The translations under genes were made by a program, and so were the position numbers. The notes below the pieces were generated by a model, which saw nothing but the letters and a program-made list of their open reading frames with translations, was not told the DNA's origin and did no database searches. A DNA stretch of 64,000 bases from Lathyrus oleraceus. Taxonomy: Eukaryota > Streptophyta > Magnoliopsida > Fabales > Fabaceae. Shown piece after piece: positions 32,581-44,344 of this stretch. The number at the start of each line of letters is the position of its first letter. Position 1 is the first letter of the stretch. The stretch lies in NCBI RefSeq assembly GCF_024323335.1, contig NC_066582.1, positions 181,298,782-181,362,781 on the forward strand. Reading direction: 5' to 3'.

Positions 32581-33969
32581 TGAGTTCACGATGTACGAAA
32601 GCATTATTAACATCCAATTTTTATAAATGCCAATGATGGAGAGAAGCTAAAGCAATGATAATTTTTACAATGGTGAGTTTGGCAACATGTGAGTAGGTAT
32701 CAATGTAATCAATACCTTTAATATGGTCATAACCTTTAGCTACTAGTCTAGCTTTTAGTCTATCAATGGATCCATATACCATGTATTTGATCTTATATAT
32801 CCACATACAACAAATTGATGTGATTCCAAGTGGCAGATCCACAAGCTTTCATGTACATGTTTTCTCAAGAGCACTAAGTTCAAAGTGTATAGACTAGTTC
32901 CAACATTCACGTTTGGTTGTGTCAGTGTAATTTTTAGGTTCAACATTGGACACTAGAGGAAAAGAATAGTGTGAATATGAAGAAGACAATTTATGATGTG
33001 AAATGAAATTAGACATGGGATAAAGAATATATTTGGATGATTGGTTTTTAGTACTAGTAGAATGGCATATGTAATATTGAAAATAAGAGGGATGATGTAT
33101 CACCCTTGAAGATGTTATTATTTAAGGGTTATGATTGGATGTGTGACTTTCATTATTTGTGTGAGTAAGAGATTGTGTAATATTGTGTGTAATGGTAAGG
33201 TTATCAGCAGGAATGTGATGCTGAATTGCATGGTCATTTGGTGGATCAACAAATATATTATGGTTTGGTTAAGGAATGATGTCATGAGCTTTGTCTGTAT
33301 TTGTGCTTGATATATCAGGTGGATGTAAGTGATTGTTTTAGTATGTGTGGTTTGTGGAAGGTATGGATTGAAAGTAGGTCGAAGATATGGATGAGGATTT
33401 AATTATGGATTTATATGGAAGAATATGTTCATGAAATGAAACATTCCTGGCTACAAAGACTTTTTGGTTATGCATGTCAAGAAATACATGCCATTTCATG
33501 CATGGTTTGTATCATAAAAAATATGCTTTCTTGCCTTCGGGTCAAACTTGGTTATGTGAGCTTGAAAGGTTAAAGCATGGCATAGTAATCCAAAAACTCT
33601 AAATGAACCAAAGTCAGCTAAGTTGTTTTGTAGGGCTTGATAAATTGGTTTATGAAGGAGAATAAGGGTGGGAACTATATTTATAATGAATGTGGAAACT
33701 TGAATAGCAAATGACCAATATTGTTTAGGAAATTTGGATTGATAAAGAAGATCACAACCAACATTTAAAAGATGCTAGTGTTTTATTTCAACCCTCCCAT
33801 TTTGTTGGGGAGTTTCAACACAAGAAAATTGATGAACGAGGATTTTAGAAGCATAAACTTGGTTAAGCATGAATTCAGGTATGATATGGTCATGCATGAT
33901 ATGGTTTGGATGTATGCAAATGAGGTATGCATAAATGGAAGAAAAAAAGGGTAAATTTGGGGGTATGAC
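32581..33969 (-). mobile_element. Ty1/copia fragment (integrase and RT), minus strand
   Basis: Integrase sequence at the right and RT at the left are joined by decayed linker, so the order fits a minus-strand copia pol. The RT frame runs into the CACTA-1 terminus at 32580, and the integrase end is cut at about 33970 by the LTR of the next element. No LTRs of its own are visible. Confidence 0.7.
32596..32842 (-). pseudogene. Copia reverse transcriptase, N-terminal part
   Basis: Minus-strand translation gives CMWIYKIKYMVYGSIDRLKA, RLVAKGYDHIKGIDYIDTYS and ASLHHWHL, then after a stop KLDVNNAFVH. These match the start of copia RT (CKWVYKIK, KARLVAKGY, D-AFL). The catalytic YVDD block would lie further left, beyond the CACTA insertion, and is not found. 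Confidence 0.8.
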
Positions 33970-33978
33970 AATTATCAT
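33560..33978 (-). pseudogene. Copia integrase, C-terminal core remnant
   Basis: VYASKILVHQFSCVETPQQN, then GRVEIKH: the ETPQQNG-VER(K)H block around the third catalytic residue of copia integrases. It continues toward 33560 in broken frames with blocks like FGSFRVFGLLCHAF. No first or second Asp block is present. Confidence 0.75.
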
Positions 33979-34332
33979 TCATGTTTTGAGTGAATTATCA
34001 TTTCTCAATCATCATACTATTTTCTGAAACTTTCACCATTACTATATGTAAGTATATTCTCATCCCTTTTTTGTTTGCTTGGTTTTGTGTTGTGCTTTGC
34101 ATAGGTGATTAGCATGACTGAGCTTAGTTGTTGGAGTGAGATGGTTGTTGCCTCTTAATAGACTTTTATCTTCTGTATATTTTAGTTTTAGAATAAAAAT
34201 GCTCTGATCTGTAACACTGGGGATAAGGGTGTTCGTTTTCATTGCTTTGATTTGTTTGTAATCAATCATTATGAGATTTTGATTATGATGTATTAATTCA
34301 GTTCTATTCATACATGTTTTTTGGTGTTTCTA
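33970..34332 (+). repeat. 5' LTR, 3'-terminal piece
   Basis: Matches 38926-39287 closely (ATTATCATTCATGTTTTGAG, TTTCACCATTACTATATGTA, TGATCTGTAACACT). The first about 2.2 kb of this LTR are missing. Confidence 0.85.
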
Positions 34333-34389
34333 AATAAATTTCCGTTGTGCAACATCTGTTGTTTTATGATTTATGAAGTATTTATGATG

Positions 34390-35125
34390 GAGTAACGCAA
34401 GCTTGGTTGCAGGAGATTCATAAGATATTCAGAGTTATGGCTTGTCCTGATGCTCAATAGGTTTTCTATGGGACTCATTAGTTTTCTGAGGAATCAAAGT
34501 ACTGGTAGGATAATACACGACAGAGATTTTAAGTTGCAGGTACCGTGGTAACTTGGGATGTATTCAGAGCAGTATTCTTGGAGAAATACTTTCCTGCAGA
34601 TGTCCACAACAAGAAGGAAATTGAATTTTTCAATCTGAGCCAGGGGAATATGTCAAAGGTGCATTGTGCTACAAAACCTGAAGAATTGGTCAGACTCTAT
34701 CCACACTACAATGTTGTTGATGCTGAAGAATGCAAATGCATCAAGTTTGAGAGTGGACTTCGCCCAGAGATCAAGCAGTTTATTGGTTATCAGGAGATCC
34801 ATGAATTTCCAGTTCTATTTTACAAGTGTCATATTTATGATGAGGACAGTCATGAAAGATTTACTTATTACCAAAGTTCCAGTGATAAGAAGAATGGTAA
34901 CCAGAATCACAGTAAACCTTATATTGTTCTAGATGGTAAGGGCAAACAAAAATTTCAGTAGAAGAATAACAGTAACAATGGGAAGAGTCAAAGTGGGGGA
35001 GGTGTTGCTAATTTGATCAAGTGCTTCAAATGTGGTGTACTTGGTCATCGTGCTTCAGAGTGTACTGCTGTGACATGCTACAAATGTGGGAAAGTTGGGC
35101 ATAAGGCTAATGATTGCAAGAGTAC
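34390..35125 (+). pseudogene. Gypsy gag with two zinc knuckles
   Basis: The retrotransposon gag block reads TVVTWDVFRAVFLEKYFPAD and KKEIEFFNLSQGNMS, then YPHYNVVDAEECKCIKFESG and LRPEIKQFIGYQEI. Two CCHC knuckles follow a stop: CFKCGVLGHRASEC and CYKCGKVGHKANDC (35022-35118), both with all four ligands. Gag assembles the particle and binds RNA. The N-terminal part is reduced to a few blocks with stops (34390-34540), and a frameshift near 35125 separates it from protease. Confidence 0.85.
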
Positions 35126-35781
35126 TAGAGTTCAACACCAACTGTCAGAAACCTAAGAAGACTCGGAAGGTCAAATTTGGAGGCAAAGTCTTTGCTCTCA
35201 GTGGAAGGGATGTTTCGAGGACTGATAATCTCATACGAGGTACATGTTTTATTAACGGTGTTCCTTTAATCATTATTATTGACACAGGTGTTATCCATTC
35301 TTTTATATCTGTTGATTGTATGAAAATATTAAATCTTATGGTATCTTTTATGAATGGTAATATCGTTATCGATATTCTAGCTAGGGAGTCGGTAAATACT
35401 TCTATGGTTTGTTTGCAATGCCATTTGACAATTTACGGTAAGAACTTTGGTGTTAACTTAGTTTTCTTACCGCTAAGTCATCTTGATATTATTATGGGAA
35501 TGAATTGGTTACAATTCAACCATATTCATATCAACTACTATGATAAGACTGTGTTGTTTCCTGAGTATGTGGAAGAGGAAGTTTCCAAGTTCATATTTGT
35601 TAATCAATTGGAAGGACTAATGAAAGATGAAGCCCAAGTATTCACGATGGTGGCCTATTTGAAGTTAGAGACTAAAGCAATAATTGATGAGCTACCAGTA
35701 GTGTGTCAATTTCCAGATGTATTTCCAGACGATATTATTAATCTTCCACCAAAAAGAGAAGTTGAATTTAGTATTGAGTGA
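35126..35781 (+). pseudogene. Gypsy aspartic protease
   Basis: After KVKFGGKVFAL the frame shows NLIRGTCFINGVPLIIIIDT, then GVIHSFIS, so the catalytic D-T-G is intact, followed by LDIIMGMNWLQFNHIHINY. It reads on through VVCQFPDVFPDDIINLPPKR, the linker to RT, and stops (TGA) at 35779-35781 exactly where RT should begin (VPGTRPIS). This part of the polyprotein would cleave Gag-Pol. Confidence 0.85.
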
Positions 35782-36440
35782 GTACCCGGTACTAGACCTA
35801 TATCTATGGTGTTGTACAGAATGTCTCCAGCAGAGTTGGGTGACTTGAAGAAGCAATTGGAAGACCTACTTGAGAAGAAGTTTATCAGACCAAGTGTGTC
35901 CCCTTGGGGAGCTCCGGTGTTATTAGTGAAAAAGAAGGATGGAAAGATGAGATTGCGTATAGATTACTGTTGGCTCAACAAGGTTACTATAAAGAATAAA
36001 TATCCTCTTCCCAGAACTAATGATCTTATGGATTAACTGGTTGAGCATGTGTATTCACAAGATAGACTTGAGATTGGGGTATCATCATATTAGAGTGAAG
36101 AACAAAGATATTGATAAGACTGATTTTAGAACTCGGTACGGTCACCATGAGTACTCAGTAATGTGGTTTAGAGTTTTTAATGCACCTGGTGTATTCATGG
36201 AGTATATGAATAGGACATTTCAACTGTATTTGGATAAGTTCGTTGTGGTTTTCATTGATGACATACTTATCTATTCCAAATCAGATGAAGAGCATGTAGA
36301 ACACCTTCGTATTGTGCTTATAGTTTTAAAATAGATGAAATTACACGCCAAGATATCTAAATGTGAGTTTTGGTTGCGTGAAGTCAGTTTTCTAGGGAAT
36401 GTAATTTCCAGTGGTGGTATAGACGTGGATCCTTTAGAAG
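35782..36440 (+). pseudogene. Gypsy reverse transcriptase
   Basis: Blocks in order: [40 protein letters not shown], then a stop at 36034 with a frame change to [40 protein letters not shown] with the FIDD active site, and after another stop [20 protein letters not shown]. The usual MPFG block reads MWFR. The sequence leaves RT at DVDPLE (36440) and jumps to the pol tail, so RNase H and nearly all of integrase are deleted. Confidence 0.85.
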
Positions 36441-36690
36441 TATGTTCATGATCCTTCGCACGTAATCCATATGAACGATCTACAAGTTCGTGACAACCTG
36501 ACTGTTGAAGCAGCTCCCATTCAGATCGTGGATCGAGAGGTTAAGCAGTTGCGAGGCAAAGATATTACTCGAGTGAAGCTCATTTAAGGAGGACCTACTG
36601 AAGGTAACATGACTTGGGAGCTGGAGAGCAGGATGAAGGAATCCTACCCAGAGTTGTTTTCGCCAGATAATTTTTGAGGGCGGAAATCTT
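36441..36690 (+). pseudogene. Gypsy pol C-terminal tail after deletion
   Basis: Reads [20 protein letters not shown], then IVDREVKQLRGKDITRVKLI, stop, and GNMTWELESRMKESYPELF. This is the usual end of chromovirus-type pol, downstream of the integrase core. The upstream 2 kb normally coding RNase H and integrase are absent. Confidence 0.75.
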
Positions 36691-36693
36691 TTT

Positions 36694-36706
36694 AAGTGGG
36701 GGGAGT
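36694..36706 (+). other. Polypurine tract of the gypsy element
   Basis: AAGTGGGGGGAGT directly before the LTR start TGTAACGCCCC. Confidence 0.8.
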
Positions 36707-39287
36707 TGTAACGCCCCTAACTTATTTAATTATTTTCATTTAATTATAGAATTGTATGAATTATTTGATAATTTATTTTTGTGATGGTGGTGTTTTTTTG
36801 GGTGTTTAATAATGTTTTAGAGTATTCGAGGGTATTTTAATAATTTAATAATTATTAAAATATTTAGGTGCAAGAGTAGATTTTATTTAATTATTCCAAA
36901 ATAACGATAATCATTATTTGAGGTTTATAATAATAATTATTTAAATATAGTGTGACACCTTATTTTAGAAATATATTTTTATTTCAAAATCAAATAAATA
37001 TTTTGTTTAAATATTAAAGGTGTAACCCTTAATTGAATAATTATTTAATTTAAGATTTACTTTATTTTATTTATCAATTAAATAAATATTTTGTTTGGGA
37101 CTAAATATTTGGGAATTAATCTTAATGTTAGATTAAACATTATATATATCTTAAGGGGTGGGGGGAGAGTGAGGGCAAAACTAAGGTTTGAGGTATATCA
37201 CTAAACGGCACATCTGAGTCTGGGGAGACCATTTGGGGAGTGATCGTGACGCAGGGATTTGGAGATGGAGGAATATCAATACCTTGAAAGCTCAATCGAT
37301 AAGGTAAAAGAAGGGAGAAATTCTTACTAATATGGTATATTTTTAGGTAGTAGGGTGATGCGGGTTCCTTTCCCCTCTAATCAGCGCCAAGAATCTTTGA
37401 CCCTATAAATTGTATGATTGATTTAGTATAATATAAAATTGCATGTTTGTGATTGTTTTATTAAAACTATCGATCCCTGAATGTTTGACCAAATTGGGTT
37501 TTCCCAAAACCGTTTTGGTTAATTTTATATGATAATATCTCACAAGTGTTTATAAGGATAATGATATGAATATAAGTTTTTTTTAGTGTTGAAGGTTAAA
37601 TCGATAGTTCGTTTTACGATCTGTGTTCACGTGGGATAATCTCATTTTGTCACTTTTGGGTGAATAGATAATAGTATCAATATGGGTATTTTAATCGATA
37701 AAATAATTTTTGGGAAAATCTTTTTAAATTACTGTAACAACTAAGGATCATTAGTGATTCGACCTGTGTCCAAATTGGATAATCTCATTTGGTCAATTTT
37801 TGTCCTTTTTGATCATTTTGTTAATCGTAATCCCTTTTTCATACAAAAATAACTTAATCGTTAACTTTTTCTATAAAAATTCTAAAATTAATCTTTTGAG
37901 AAAAAATCATAACTTTTGCGAATTTATCATTGGGAATTGTATGTTGTAAGAATTCGACCTTGGGAGGCAGAAACGTGAAAAATCGGATGTAGGATGGCTG
38001 GTTGTACGTATCGAAGGAGAAATAGCGCTTCAGAGTAATTTAACATAATTATGCGCAAGTTTGACGTCTGATGTTAGAATAACCCGTATTATATCTTTTT
38101 GGAAAGGGAATCGTGTCAGGAGTCAAACTCACTGCTATGTAGTGATTATTCATTTTTTAAGTCGTTTAAGTTCCGAAAATAGTGTTTTCCTTTTTTTAAA
38201 AGCTCATAAGACTCATTGGAGTTTCTTTGTTTTATGTATTTAAAGACCTTTGTCAATTCCATAAGGATTAACCTTTTGATTATAATAAATAAAGATAAAA
38301 CTAATCAAATCTTTGTTCTCAATTGAAATAAGTCTTTTTGTTTGAAAATTAATGATGTTAGTTTTGATGACTTTAAATTTTTCGTAATAAAATTAAATTA
38401 ATTATAAACCTTATATTTTATTTTATTTTATCCTTTTGAGGAATTAATGATGTTACGATGTTATTCTGGGGGACTATAAACATCATTTGGGTTCATACTT
38501 GGAACCTGTTTGGTGATAATGATGACATGTCATTTTTAGTGAATATACAACCTTTGATGATGTCTGGGAGATTTTCTATGGATGTCGATTTAAATCATTA
38601 TAACATGTCATGCATTCATACTATTTCGAAGTTATGTGAGACTTCGGTCTATTTTTGGGTGGCCTCAGATCCTATGGTGGGGATCGTTAGTATATTTGAG
38701 GGACTAGAGGTATGTCTCAGATTCTATGGTGGGGATATTTGGTTTAGTTGAGGGGACGAAAACTTTTTTTGATGGTGGACGATATCAGTAAGATACCTCT
38801 GATGTTCACAAAACTTTGGTACCACATGCATTTAGGTGATGAAGTCGGTGAACATTAAGCTTGCATACATTGATGTGTCTTGTGATGAATGATTGTTTCG
38901 ATGTTGTGTTTTGTGTTTGTGATTGCATGATTATCATTCATGTTTTGAGTGAATTATTGTTTCTCGATTATCATATTGTTTGCCTAAACTTTCACCATTA
39001 CTATATGTAAGTATATTCTCACTCCTTTCTTGCTTACTTGGTTTTGTGATGTGCTTTGCACAGGTGATTAGCAAAACGGAGGTTCGTTGTTGCAGTGAGA
39101 TGATTGTTGCCTCTCGGCAGACTTTTATCTTTTGTATATTCTAGTTTTCGAATAAGAATGCTATGATCTGTAACACTAGGGATAAGGGTCGTTTGCATTA
39201 CTTTGATTAGTTTGTAATCAATTATTATGAGATTTTGATTATGATGTATTGATTCAGTTCTATTCAGACATGTTTTATGGTGTTACA
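36707..39287 (+). mobile_element. 3' LTR of the gypsy element (2.58 kb)
   Basis: TGTAACGCCCCTAAC at the start, TATGGTGTTACA at the end. AT-rich and non-coding; frames at 38061, 38458 and 39249 are chance. The last 360 bp are repeated in the 5' LTR piece. Confidence 0.85.
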
Positions 39288-39602
39288 ATACCACCACGTC
39301 TGACTTTTCTCCCATCTATTTTAGAGGAGTATTTGTTTAGTCTTACCTCTCATGTTCTCCTTTCTAAGATTAACTGGGTTTTTACTTTGTGTGATGGAAT
39401 AAGAGTCCTGGTCCTGGTGGGTTCAATTTCTCATTTTAGGAGATTCTAGACCATTCTTAGGGGTGATATTGAAACTATGTTTGAGAAGTTCCATCAACTT
39501 TCTTTTCTTCCTCATGGGTTTTCATTCTACTTTGTGAGTTTTACCCATAAGAACCATTTCCTTCTTAGATAGGTATTTTTGACCAATTTCTTTGGTAGTC
39601 TC
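39288..39602 (+). pseudogene. LINE reverse transcriptase, upstream part
   Basis: Broken frames give a CDGIRVLVLVGSISHF-like stretch (canonical CDG-KSPGPDGFNF), then FHQLSFLPHGFSF and SFTHKNHFLL, and end in LTNFFGSL, the PISL-GS-YK block of plant L1-type LINEs. The same frame resumes with YK-like sequence at 47824 after the copia insertion, whose TSD lies inside this codon run. The 5' side is cut by the gypsy LTR. Confidence 0.65.
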
Positions 39603-39832
39603 TGAAGGAGAATCGCGAACCAAAACGCAGCGGAAATTAAAAATTTCTCCCTTAGTGATCCTTACGAATGGGCATGATTAGTGATAGAATCATTACGTCT
39701 TGTGGCGATTGAAACCTTTGATGCAGATCTAAGGAGTGATCACGAATGTTGAATGGTAACAACGCCTCTACTCAGTCCACATGAACGGATTCCTTCAATC
39801 TCAGTGCTAGCTGCTACAAATGAAGGCTTTGA

Positions 39833-39908
<76 letters not shown>

Positions 39909-41010
39909 AACAAAATTTTCAACTGAACAAATGCTTCTACACAAGGGTTCTACTTATTGAACCACTTGTGTGGGTTGCAAGCTGAAAAGCCCACTTAAGT
40001 GTATGTGGCCCATATCTTAAAATATGCCAAAATCATTTAAGCGCGTGGTACCTTACCATATTTTGTATTCTAATTAAGTAACCCGTACCTTACAGTTTTA
40101 TACAATTCACTTAAGTGTATCGTACCTTACGGTGTTCCTTATTTACTCTATCTCTCATCAATCTGTCCTTTTGCGTGTGACCCTGTAGGTTTTCGCGACA
40201 TTAGCAATTATATTAAATCACGTATTTAACATAATAAACAGTGAGCGGTATCTAGCAACATATCACTGCTATCCAAGACACGAAAATATCATGTGATCTG
40301 ACAAATCCTTTTTGTGATAATACTTATGTGTATAATTACCCCTTTGCCCATATGTCTATATTGAACACAAGGCATAGACCGTGTCATCCTTGTCCAGTTC
40401 AATATTGGGCCCGTAGACATTTATCCTGTTACGCAGGATGGGAAAATTCCATCTAGGTCACTCATGTCCCTCAATATGCTTTGTGGAGTACCCATCAACT
40501 ATCTTTATGGTCATCCAGTTACGGACAATGTTTGATCAGCAATAAATTACTCGACTCTACATATAGGGTCCATAGTGGTTTCAAGTCGAAGGGTGGTATA
40601 CACCACTATCACCATGAGAATAACTTATGACACTTTGCATAACATTCTATATGGTATTCTCATAGCAGGTCAATCTAGTATAAATATTACTCCTAATATT
40701 CATACCCATGTTTAAGACTTGATAACTCCTTATCCATGATCCATGAGATGTGGTCATCAGGCTATATACATAACAGTCTTAATGCCTTAATGTTTTCCCA
40801 CTTCACAACAAAACTCGACTATGGATACTTTAAGAATAGTGTCCTTATGTTTAATGGGATCTCATGATCAAGTCACACTTGATACATTAAACGGACTAGC
40901 TATTCTAGGGGTTTTATTAAACAAACATAATAAAGAAAAAAGCCTTTTATTATTGATAAATAATTCGATACAGGTACCAAAATTATTGGCCTCTAGGGCT
41001 TACACCAACA
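39603..41010 (-). repeat. 3' LTR of the full-length copia
   Basis: In plus orientation runs from TGAAGGAGAATCGCG to GGCTTACACCAACA. The TATA region is mutated here (CTACTTATTG on the plus strand at about 39950). Confidence 0.9.
39835..39908. repeat. Microsatellite (TA)n(GA)n
   Basis: About 26 TA units then about 11 GA units, at the homologous LTR position that is (GA)n in the 5' LTR and (CT)n(CA)n in the solo LTR. Confidence 0.95.
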
Positions 41011-41022
41011 ATCTCCCACTAG
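41011..41022 (-). other. Polypurine tract of the full-length copia
   Basis: Plus-strand ATCTCCCACTAG next to the LTR is CTAGTGGGAGAT on the element strand, directly upstream of the TGTTGG start. Confidence 0.7.
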
Positions 41023-41024
41023 CA

Positions 41025-41853
41025 CTAGAGCCAATCAGGCATACCCCTAATGCCCATAGATCTAGTATGGTCATCATGCTTTTGCTGTGTAAGAGGCTTT
41101 GTCAGTGGATCAGCAATATTGTAAAGTGTAGGTACTCTGTATATTTTCACATCTCCTCTATCTATTATCTCTCGAATAAGGTGATAACGCCTAATTATGT
41201 GTTTGGATCGTTGGTGAGATCTAGGCTCCTTAGCTTGTGCGATAGCACCATTGTTATCACAATAGAGATCAATGGGATCCACAATGCTAGGAACTATGCC
41301 AAGTTCACTAATGAACTTTTTGATCCAAACAGCTTTCTTTGCTTCACTTGAGGCAGCAATATACTCGGCCTCGGTTGTAGAATCGGCAACTGTATCTTGC
41401 TTTGAACTTTTCCATCTTACAGCGCCACCATTTAAGAAAAACACATAACCAGATTGCGATCTAAAGTCATCCTTATCTGTCTGGAAGCTAACATCGGTGT
41501 ATCTAATTACAATAAGCTCTTCCTGGCCTCCGTATATCAAGAATGAGTCATTAGTCCTTCTCAAATACTTAAGGATATTCTTGACAGCTACCCAATGAGC
41601 ATCACCAGGATCAGATTGGTACCTACTTGTTGCACTTAAAGCATACGAGACATTTGGTCGAGTATATAACATGGCATACATGATAGATCCTATTGCAGAT
41701 GCATATGGAATCTTATTCATGCGATCCCTTTCTTCCTTAGTTGAATGGGATTATGTTTTTGATAGACACATGCCATGGTGCATAGGTATGAATCCTTTCT
41801 TGGAATCATGCATATTAAAGCGTCTCAGCACTTTGTTTATGTATGTACTCTAA
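41025..41853 (-). pseudogene. Copia RNase H
   Basis: IPYASAIGSIMYAMLYTRPN, YTDVSFQTDKDDFRSQSGYV, then QDTVADSTTEAEYIAASSEA and KKAVWIKKFI, and finally YCDNNGAIAQAKEP and RSKHIIRRYHLIRE. The DKDD, TEAEYIA and DN positions are standard for copia RNase H. It ends at the TAA-side boundary near the LTR. The upstream part (41720-41853) is in another frame with stops. Confidence 0.9.
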
Positions 41854-42600
41854 CTTAAGCCAAGCAGTTTTTATGATCTATCTCTATAGATCCTGATTCG
41901 TAATATATAGGCTGCTTCACCTAGGTCCTTCATAGAAAAGCATTTCCCCAACCAAGACTTTACTTATTGCAGGGTAGAGACATTGTTTCCGATGAGTAAT
42001 ATTTCATCTACATATAATACCATGAAGACAATCATGCACCCACTAACCTTCTTGTAAACACAAGGCTCATCTTCATTCTTGATGAATCCATATTGTTTTA
42101 CTATTTCATCAAAACGAAGATTCCATCTTCTAGAAGCTTGCTTCAATCCATAGATTGATCTTTGTAACTTACCTATCTTTTGGGCTTCTTCTGGTATGTC
42201 AAATCCTTCAGGTTGTGTCATGTACATATTCTCAAGAAGATTCCCATTAAGGAAAGCAATTTTGACATCCATCTGCCATATTTCATAATCATGATATGTA
42301 GCGATAGCAAGTAAAATCCGAACAGATTTAAGCATTACAACTGGTGAAAAGGTTTCATCATAGTCAACCCCATGAATTTGTTTATATCCTTTTGCAACCA
42401 ATCTTTCCTTATAGGTAGGTACCTTACCATCCATGTCAGTCTTCTTTTTGAAGACCCACTTGCATCCTATAGGGTTAACTCCTATAGGAGGCTCTACCAA
42501 GGTCCAAACCTGGTTTGTGTACATGGAATCCTTTTCAGATTTCATGGCTTCTAGCCACTTCTCAGACTCGGGACCGGTTATGGCCTCTTAGTAGGTCACA
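41854..42600 (-). pseudogene. Copia reverse transcriptase
   Basis: VNPIGCKWVFKKKTDMDGKV, KERLVAKGYKQIHGVDYDET, WQMDVKIAFLNGNLLENMYM and QRSIYGLKQASRRWNLRFDE follow in normal order. The active site reads LYVDEILLIGN: the second Asp of YVDD has become Glu, which should abolish polymerisation. A frame runs from 42545 to 41964; stops and shifts occur on both sides. Confidence 0.9.
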
Positions 42601-43802
42601 GGCTCATCTTGCATGAGTAATACATCACCTTAATCAATTATAAGATATCCATATCTCTCAGGTAAGTGATGTATCATGCTTGACCAACGCTGGTCTTGTT
42701 CAACTTGAGCAGGTTGCTCCTCCACAACTACTTGTGTTTCCTGCTCTAATTCCTCCATAGGTGTATCAATGCTTTGTGATTCTTGAATTTCTTCAAGCTC
42801 TACTTTCCTCCCGCTGATTCCTTTGGAAATAAAATACTTTTCTAGGAAAACTCCAGTTCGAACGACAAACATTTTTCCCTTAGAAGGATTGTAGAAGTAA
42901 TACCCTCTTGTTTCTTTAGGATACCCCACAAATAAGCATTTGTCATATTTGAGCTCAAGCTTAGTTGAAATTTGTCGTTTCACATAAACTTCACAACCCC
43001 AAATCTTCATGTAAGAGATATGTGGTTTCTTACCACTCCATATCTCATATGGTGTCTTCTCAACCTTTTTGGATGGAACACGGTTAAGTGTGTAAGCTGT
43101 TGTAAATAGTGTATGTCCCCAAAAGAAGTTTGGAAGATCGGTGTGACTCATCATGGATCGGACCATGTCTAACAAGGTTCTATTTCTTCTGTCAGATACA
43201 CCATTCCATTGGGGTGTTCCAAAAGGAGTAAGTTGGGATAGAATCCCACACTCTTTCAGATGGTCATCAAACTCTAGGCTTAAATATTCACCATCTTTAT
43301 CTGATCAAAGAGTTTTAATATTATTACCTATTTGGTTTTGTATTTCATTCTTGAATTTCTTGAACTTTTCAAAGGACTCTGATTTGTGTTTCATTAAATA
43401 CACATAACCATATCTACTGAAATCATCAGTAAATGTGATGAAGTACTGAAAACCTCCTTTGGCTGGTATGTTCAATGGTCCACATACATCACTATGTATG
43501 AGGGCCAAAATATCATTATCTCTTTCACCTTTTCCTGTGAATGGAGACGTTGTCATCTCTCCAATTAAATAAGATCTATATGTCTCATATGGTTCATAAT
43601 CAAAAGAGTCCAAGAGTCCATCTTTATGGAGTTTGGAAACGCGTTTCTCATTTATGTGGCCTAATCGACAATGCCAAAGGTAAGTTGGATTTAACTCATT
43701 AGGTTTCATCCTTTTAGTATTAATGTTATAAATAGGCATTTCAAGATCAAGGACATATAGTCCATTGTTCATTTGTGCAGTAGCATAGAATATATCATTC
43801 AA
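42601..43802 (-). pseudogene. Copia integrase
   Basis: The zinc region shows LWHCRLGHINEKRVSKLHKD. The core has ALIHSDVCGPLNIPAKGGFQ (first Asp), FTDDFSRYGYVYLMKHKSES, then a TGA stop just before SDKDGEYL (second Asp), and NGVSDRRNRTLLDMVRSMM, where the third catalytic Glu is replaced by Asp. The C-terminal part includes WGCEVYVKRQISTKLELKYD and KCLFVGYPKETRGYYFYNP. Two catalytic-region defects make it inactive. Confidence 0.9.
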
Positions 43803-44330
43803 ATAAATAGATCAACAATTGTTCTTTATTATAAAAAAACCAAACGTATCTAAACAAGAAACAAAAATAATATTCCTGCTAATTGCAGGTACATAATAAC
43901 AGTTCTCTAACTGAATTATTAAACTAATAGGTAAAGTCAATACATAAGTTCTTACGGCTAAAGCAACAACCTTTTCCAAATCTCTACTCCTTTTAGCCCC
44001 TGCACATTGGTACAAATGTGAGAACCACATGCAGTATCTAATACCCATGATGCAGAAGTAGATAAATTAATTTCAATAACAAAAATACCTGAAGTTGAAG
44101 TCCCTACTCCATTCTTCTTATCTTCCAGGTACTTTGGGTAGTTTCTCTTCCAGTGTCCGGTCTTACCATAATGGAAACATGTTCCTTCCTTTGTTATTCC
44201 TCCACTAGGCTTCAAAGCAGGAGCTGTGGGTTTAGGTTTGGCAACTTCCTTGCCTTTCCCTTTACCATCCTGCTTGGTGGGTCTTTTATTATGTCTCTTT
44301 CCATTTCTAATCATCATAATGGACCTCCCT
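43803..44330 (-). pseudogene. Copia nucleocapsid knuckle and protease
   Basis: KPSGGITKEGTCFHYGKTGH, then WKRNY: the CCHC knuckle has lost its second and last cysteines (both Tyr). The protease follows with ASWVLDTACGSHICTNVQGL, D-T-A where D-T/S-G is usual, then ENCYYVPAISRNIIFVSCLD. A frame change divides the two ORFs at about 43960-44048. Confidence 0.85.
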
Positions 44331-44344
44331 TTTGACTTCGGATT

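Larger units (their letters stand above)
33970..39287 (+). mobile_element. Ty3/gypsy chromovirus-like element, internally deleted
   Basis: Both LTRs are recognisable: the last about 360 bp of the 5' LTR (33970-34332) and a full 3' LTR (36707-39287). Between them lie partial gag, protease and RT, then an abrupt jump to the C-terminal tail of pol. RT most resembles the Del/Tekay branch ([20 protein letters not shown]). The right flank ATACC (39288-39292) would be its target duplication; the left flank is lost. Confidence 0.75.

Noticed and set aside
39740..39922. 60-codon frame across (TA)n(GA)n
   Set aside because: Microsatellite inside an LTR, not a gene.
40821..41351. 176-codon plus-strand frame
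   Set aside because: Antisense to the copia LTR and RNase H; the minus-strand RNase H is clearly the real one.
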